Positions 3,995 to 5,161 of a DNA stretch of 5,161 nucleotides are shown here, piece by piece; position 1 is the first letter of the stretch; the number at the start of each line of letters is the position of its first letter. The DNA comes from Myxococcales bacterium. GTDB taxonomy: Bacteria; Myxococcota_A; Polyangia; Palsa-1104. The stretch lies in the NCBI GenBank assembly GCA_023248835.1, contig JAHFDU010000298.1:1-5161 (forward strand), in the 5' to 3' direction. The notes beneath the pieces were generated by a model, which saw only the letters and a program-made list of their open reading frames with translations, was not told where the DNA came from and ran no database searches. Made by a program: the position numbers and the translations under genes.

Positions 3995-5161
3995 TCACTG
4001 TTCGAAGCAGTAGACCCGGCGCGCCGCCATGACATCGCAGGTAACAGCCGCGTTCTGCGTCCATTTCGAATCGGCAAAACTGTTTGATCCGTCGTCGTAG
4101 GTGTCGCCAATCATCACCGAGGTCCAACCGATGCAAGTGTTGCCGGCGGTCCCGTCGGCCTTGGTGCCGGTGAAAACGGTCACGCCCACAAGCGGCGTGG
4201 CGTTCTGATCAATCGCTATCGGCGCGGCTAGGGTGCCATCGATCAAGTCCGCCCAGTTGTTGGCGACCACCGTCCCGTCTAACAACGCGTACGGGCTCGC
4301 CGACTGCACAAACCGAATCGAAGGCGAGTTGCCCATGTTGTCGCTGAACCAGGCTTTGTAGCTGGAGGGGCGAGGCAATCCCGCAGCCGTCGCCAGGGTC
4401 TGACACTCCGCGTTGACCACCGCCACGCTCAACCCAGCGATCGGCAGCGCCACCGAGGAGACAAACACCACGTTGACGCACTGACTGTTCACACATTTGC
4501 CAGACATGCATGCCATCCCGCAGGCTCCGCAGTTCATCGGATCGTTGCTGGTATTTTTTTCGCAGCCATCGGTCGTCTTGTCCATGTTGCAATCAAGGAA
4601 CGGTGCCACGCACGCGCCCGTGCACGCGCCACCGGCGCAGGTTGTTGCCGCTAGATGCTTTCCCGCGCAGCTATTGCTGCAGCTGCCGCAGTTTGAAGCG
4701 TCGCTGCTGCCGTCGATCTCACATCCATCGAGCGTCTTGTCGCTGTTGCAATCGAGGAACGGTGCGACGCAGGCGCCGGTGCATGCGCTGCCGGCGCAGG
4801 TTGTTGCCGCTAGATGTTTTCCCGAGCAGCTATTGCTGCAGCTGCCACAGTTTGAAGAGTCGCTGCTGCTGTCGATCTCGCATCCATCGGTGGTCTTGTC
4901 ACTGTTGCAGTCTAGGAACGGCGCGACGCAGGCGCCGGTGCATGCGCTGCCGGCGCAGGTTGTTGCCGCTAGATGCTTTCCCGAGCAGCTGTTGTTGCAG
5001 CTGCCGCAGTTTGAAGTGTCGCCGCTGCTGTCGGTCTCGCATCCGTCCGTGGTCTTGTCGCTGTTACAATCTAAGAACGGCGCGACGCAGGCGCCAGTGC
5101 AGGCGCTGCCGACGCAGTTGTTGGTCGCCAAATGTTTCCCGAGCAGCTATTGTTGCAGCTG
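3995..5161 (-). CDS. Cys-rich DGCE-repeat secreted-type protein with endostatin/C-type-lectin-like C-terminal domain; 5' partial and frameshifted in the first repeat
   Basis: The 3' part of a larger gene whose start and any signal peptide lie beyond the window. The uninterrupted frame runs 5131-3995 and could formally begin at a TTG at 5131, but that codon is inside a repeat and is not a believable start. Counting from it, residues 1-211 hold four copies of a 53-residue unit with eight cysteines, including CTGACVAPFLDCN, DGCE and NCGSC. Residues 221-378 form a C-terminal domain with SYKAWFSD, YALLDGTVVANNWADL, TCIGWTS and a closing VYCFEQ, with four Cys; I recognise it as endostatin/C-type-lectin-like, similar to DUF1554 proteins (name from memory). 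Upstream codons 5160-5137 read SCNNSCSG, the end of another unit, but one A is missing from the Lys codon near 5135-5137, so that frame stops at TAG 5071-5073. Such repeats are common in myxobacterial surface proteins. A surface or secreted role is inference. Confidence 0.85.
3998..4471 (-). other. Endostatin/C-type-lectin-like C-terminal domain of the repeat protein
   Basis: About 158 residues from VVFVSSVALPIAG to VYCFEQ. Typical signals are the NAECQTLATAAGLP helix, the SYKAWFSD strand, an LDGTVVANNWADL stretch, VFTGTKADG, TCIGW and a C-terminal C-x-(M)AARRVYCFEQ. Four cysteines (in AEC, NTC, VTC and VYC) could form two disulfides. Domains of this sort usually end secreted bacterial proteins; a ligand cannot be read from the sequence. 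Confidence 0.6.
4502..5161 (-). repeat. 159-bp tandem repeat array encoding 53-residue Cys-rich units
   Basis: Equivalent ATG triplets of the plus strand fall at 5132, 4973, 4814 and 4655, exactly 159 bp apart. Units on the minus strand are about 5137-4979 (one base short), 4978-4820, 4819-4661 and 4660-4502, preceded by the tail of another unit at 5161-5138, so the array continues beyond the window. The full units are nearly identical. The last is like the others in its first half and diverges in its second (EKNTSNDPMNCGACGMAC). Each unit has eight cysteines and a 12-residue D-x-N-x-D-x-T-x-D-G-C-E loop. Confidence 0.92.

Noticed and set aside
3766..4032. Plus-strand open frame of 88 codons opposite the small basic protein
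   Set aside because: The minus strand has a promoter, AGGAGG and start in order over the same bases; the plus frame has none and runs into the end of the repeat-protein gene.
5129..5131. TTG as the start codon of the repeat protein
   Set aside because: It is the Leu codon of the repeated KHL segment, just after a 1-nt deletion; upstream bases still encode the repeat in another frame and no ribosome-binding site is present.
4502..5161. Tandem array considered as a CRISPR array
   Set aside because: The 159-bp units are contiguous, protein-coding and without unique spacers.

Overview
The window is a gene-dense, fairly GC-rich bacterial segment with every supportable gene on the minus strand, so transcription runs from right to left. 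The features that suggest an origin are a zinc-ribbon Ser/Thr-kinase-like protein with an Ala/Pro-rich linker and a tail anchor, Cys-rich DGCE-type tandem repeats, and a GFM2/spdEFG2-like elongation factor G paralogue. Together they point to a deltaproteobacterium in the broad sense, most likely Myxococcota or a relative. This is an inference from family knowledge; no taxonomic marker was tested.

Layout in transcription order. (1) Positions 5161-3995 hold the 3' part of a large secreted-type protein. It has a 159-bp (53-residue) Cys-rich tandem repeat array followed by an endostatin/C-type-lectin-like C-terminal domain. Its 5' end lies outside the window, and the first repeat in view carries a 1-nt deletion that breaks the frame. 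(2) Positions 3994-3966 hold a good sigma70-type promoter, followed by a strong Shine-Dalgarno and a 56-codon ORF (3941-3771) encoding a very basic small protein. (3) A second promoter candidate (3754-3726) sits so close to the next start codon that the transcript would be nearly leaderless. It precedes a 515-residue zinc-ribbon protein with a degenerate kinase fold and a C-terminal membrane anchor (3714-2167). (4) A 75-nt spacer contains a REP-like palindromic element whose end supplies the AAGGA ribosome-binding site of an EF-G paralogue (2091-10). By its domain IV this paralogue looks like the ribosome-recycling class (EF-G2mt/spdEFG2) rather than the translocase.

How they may work together: genes 3 and 4 are close and co-oriented and could share a transcript, which would pair a membrane-tethered pseudokinase-like protein with a translation factor. 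The small basic protein has its own promoter. The repeat protein is probably an unrelated cell-surface or secreted gene. There is no gene-free stretch above 300 bases, and I see no RNA genes, CRISPR array, insertion sequence or attachment site.
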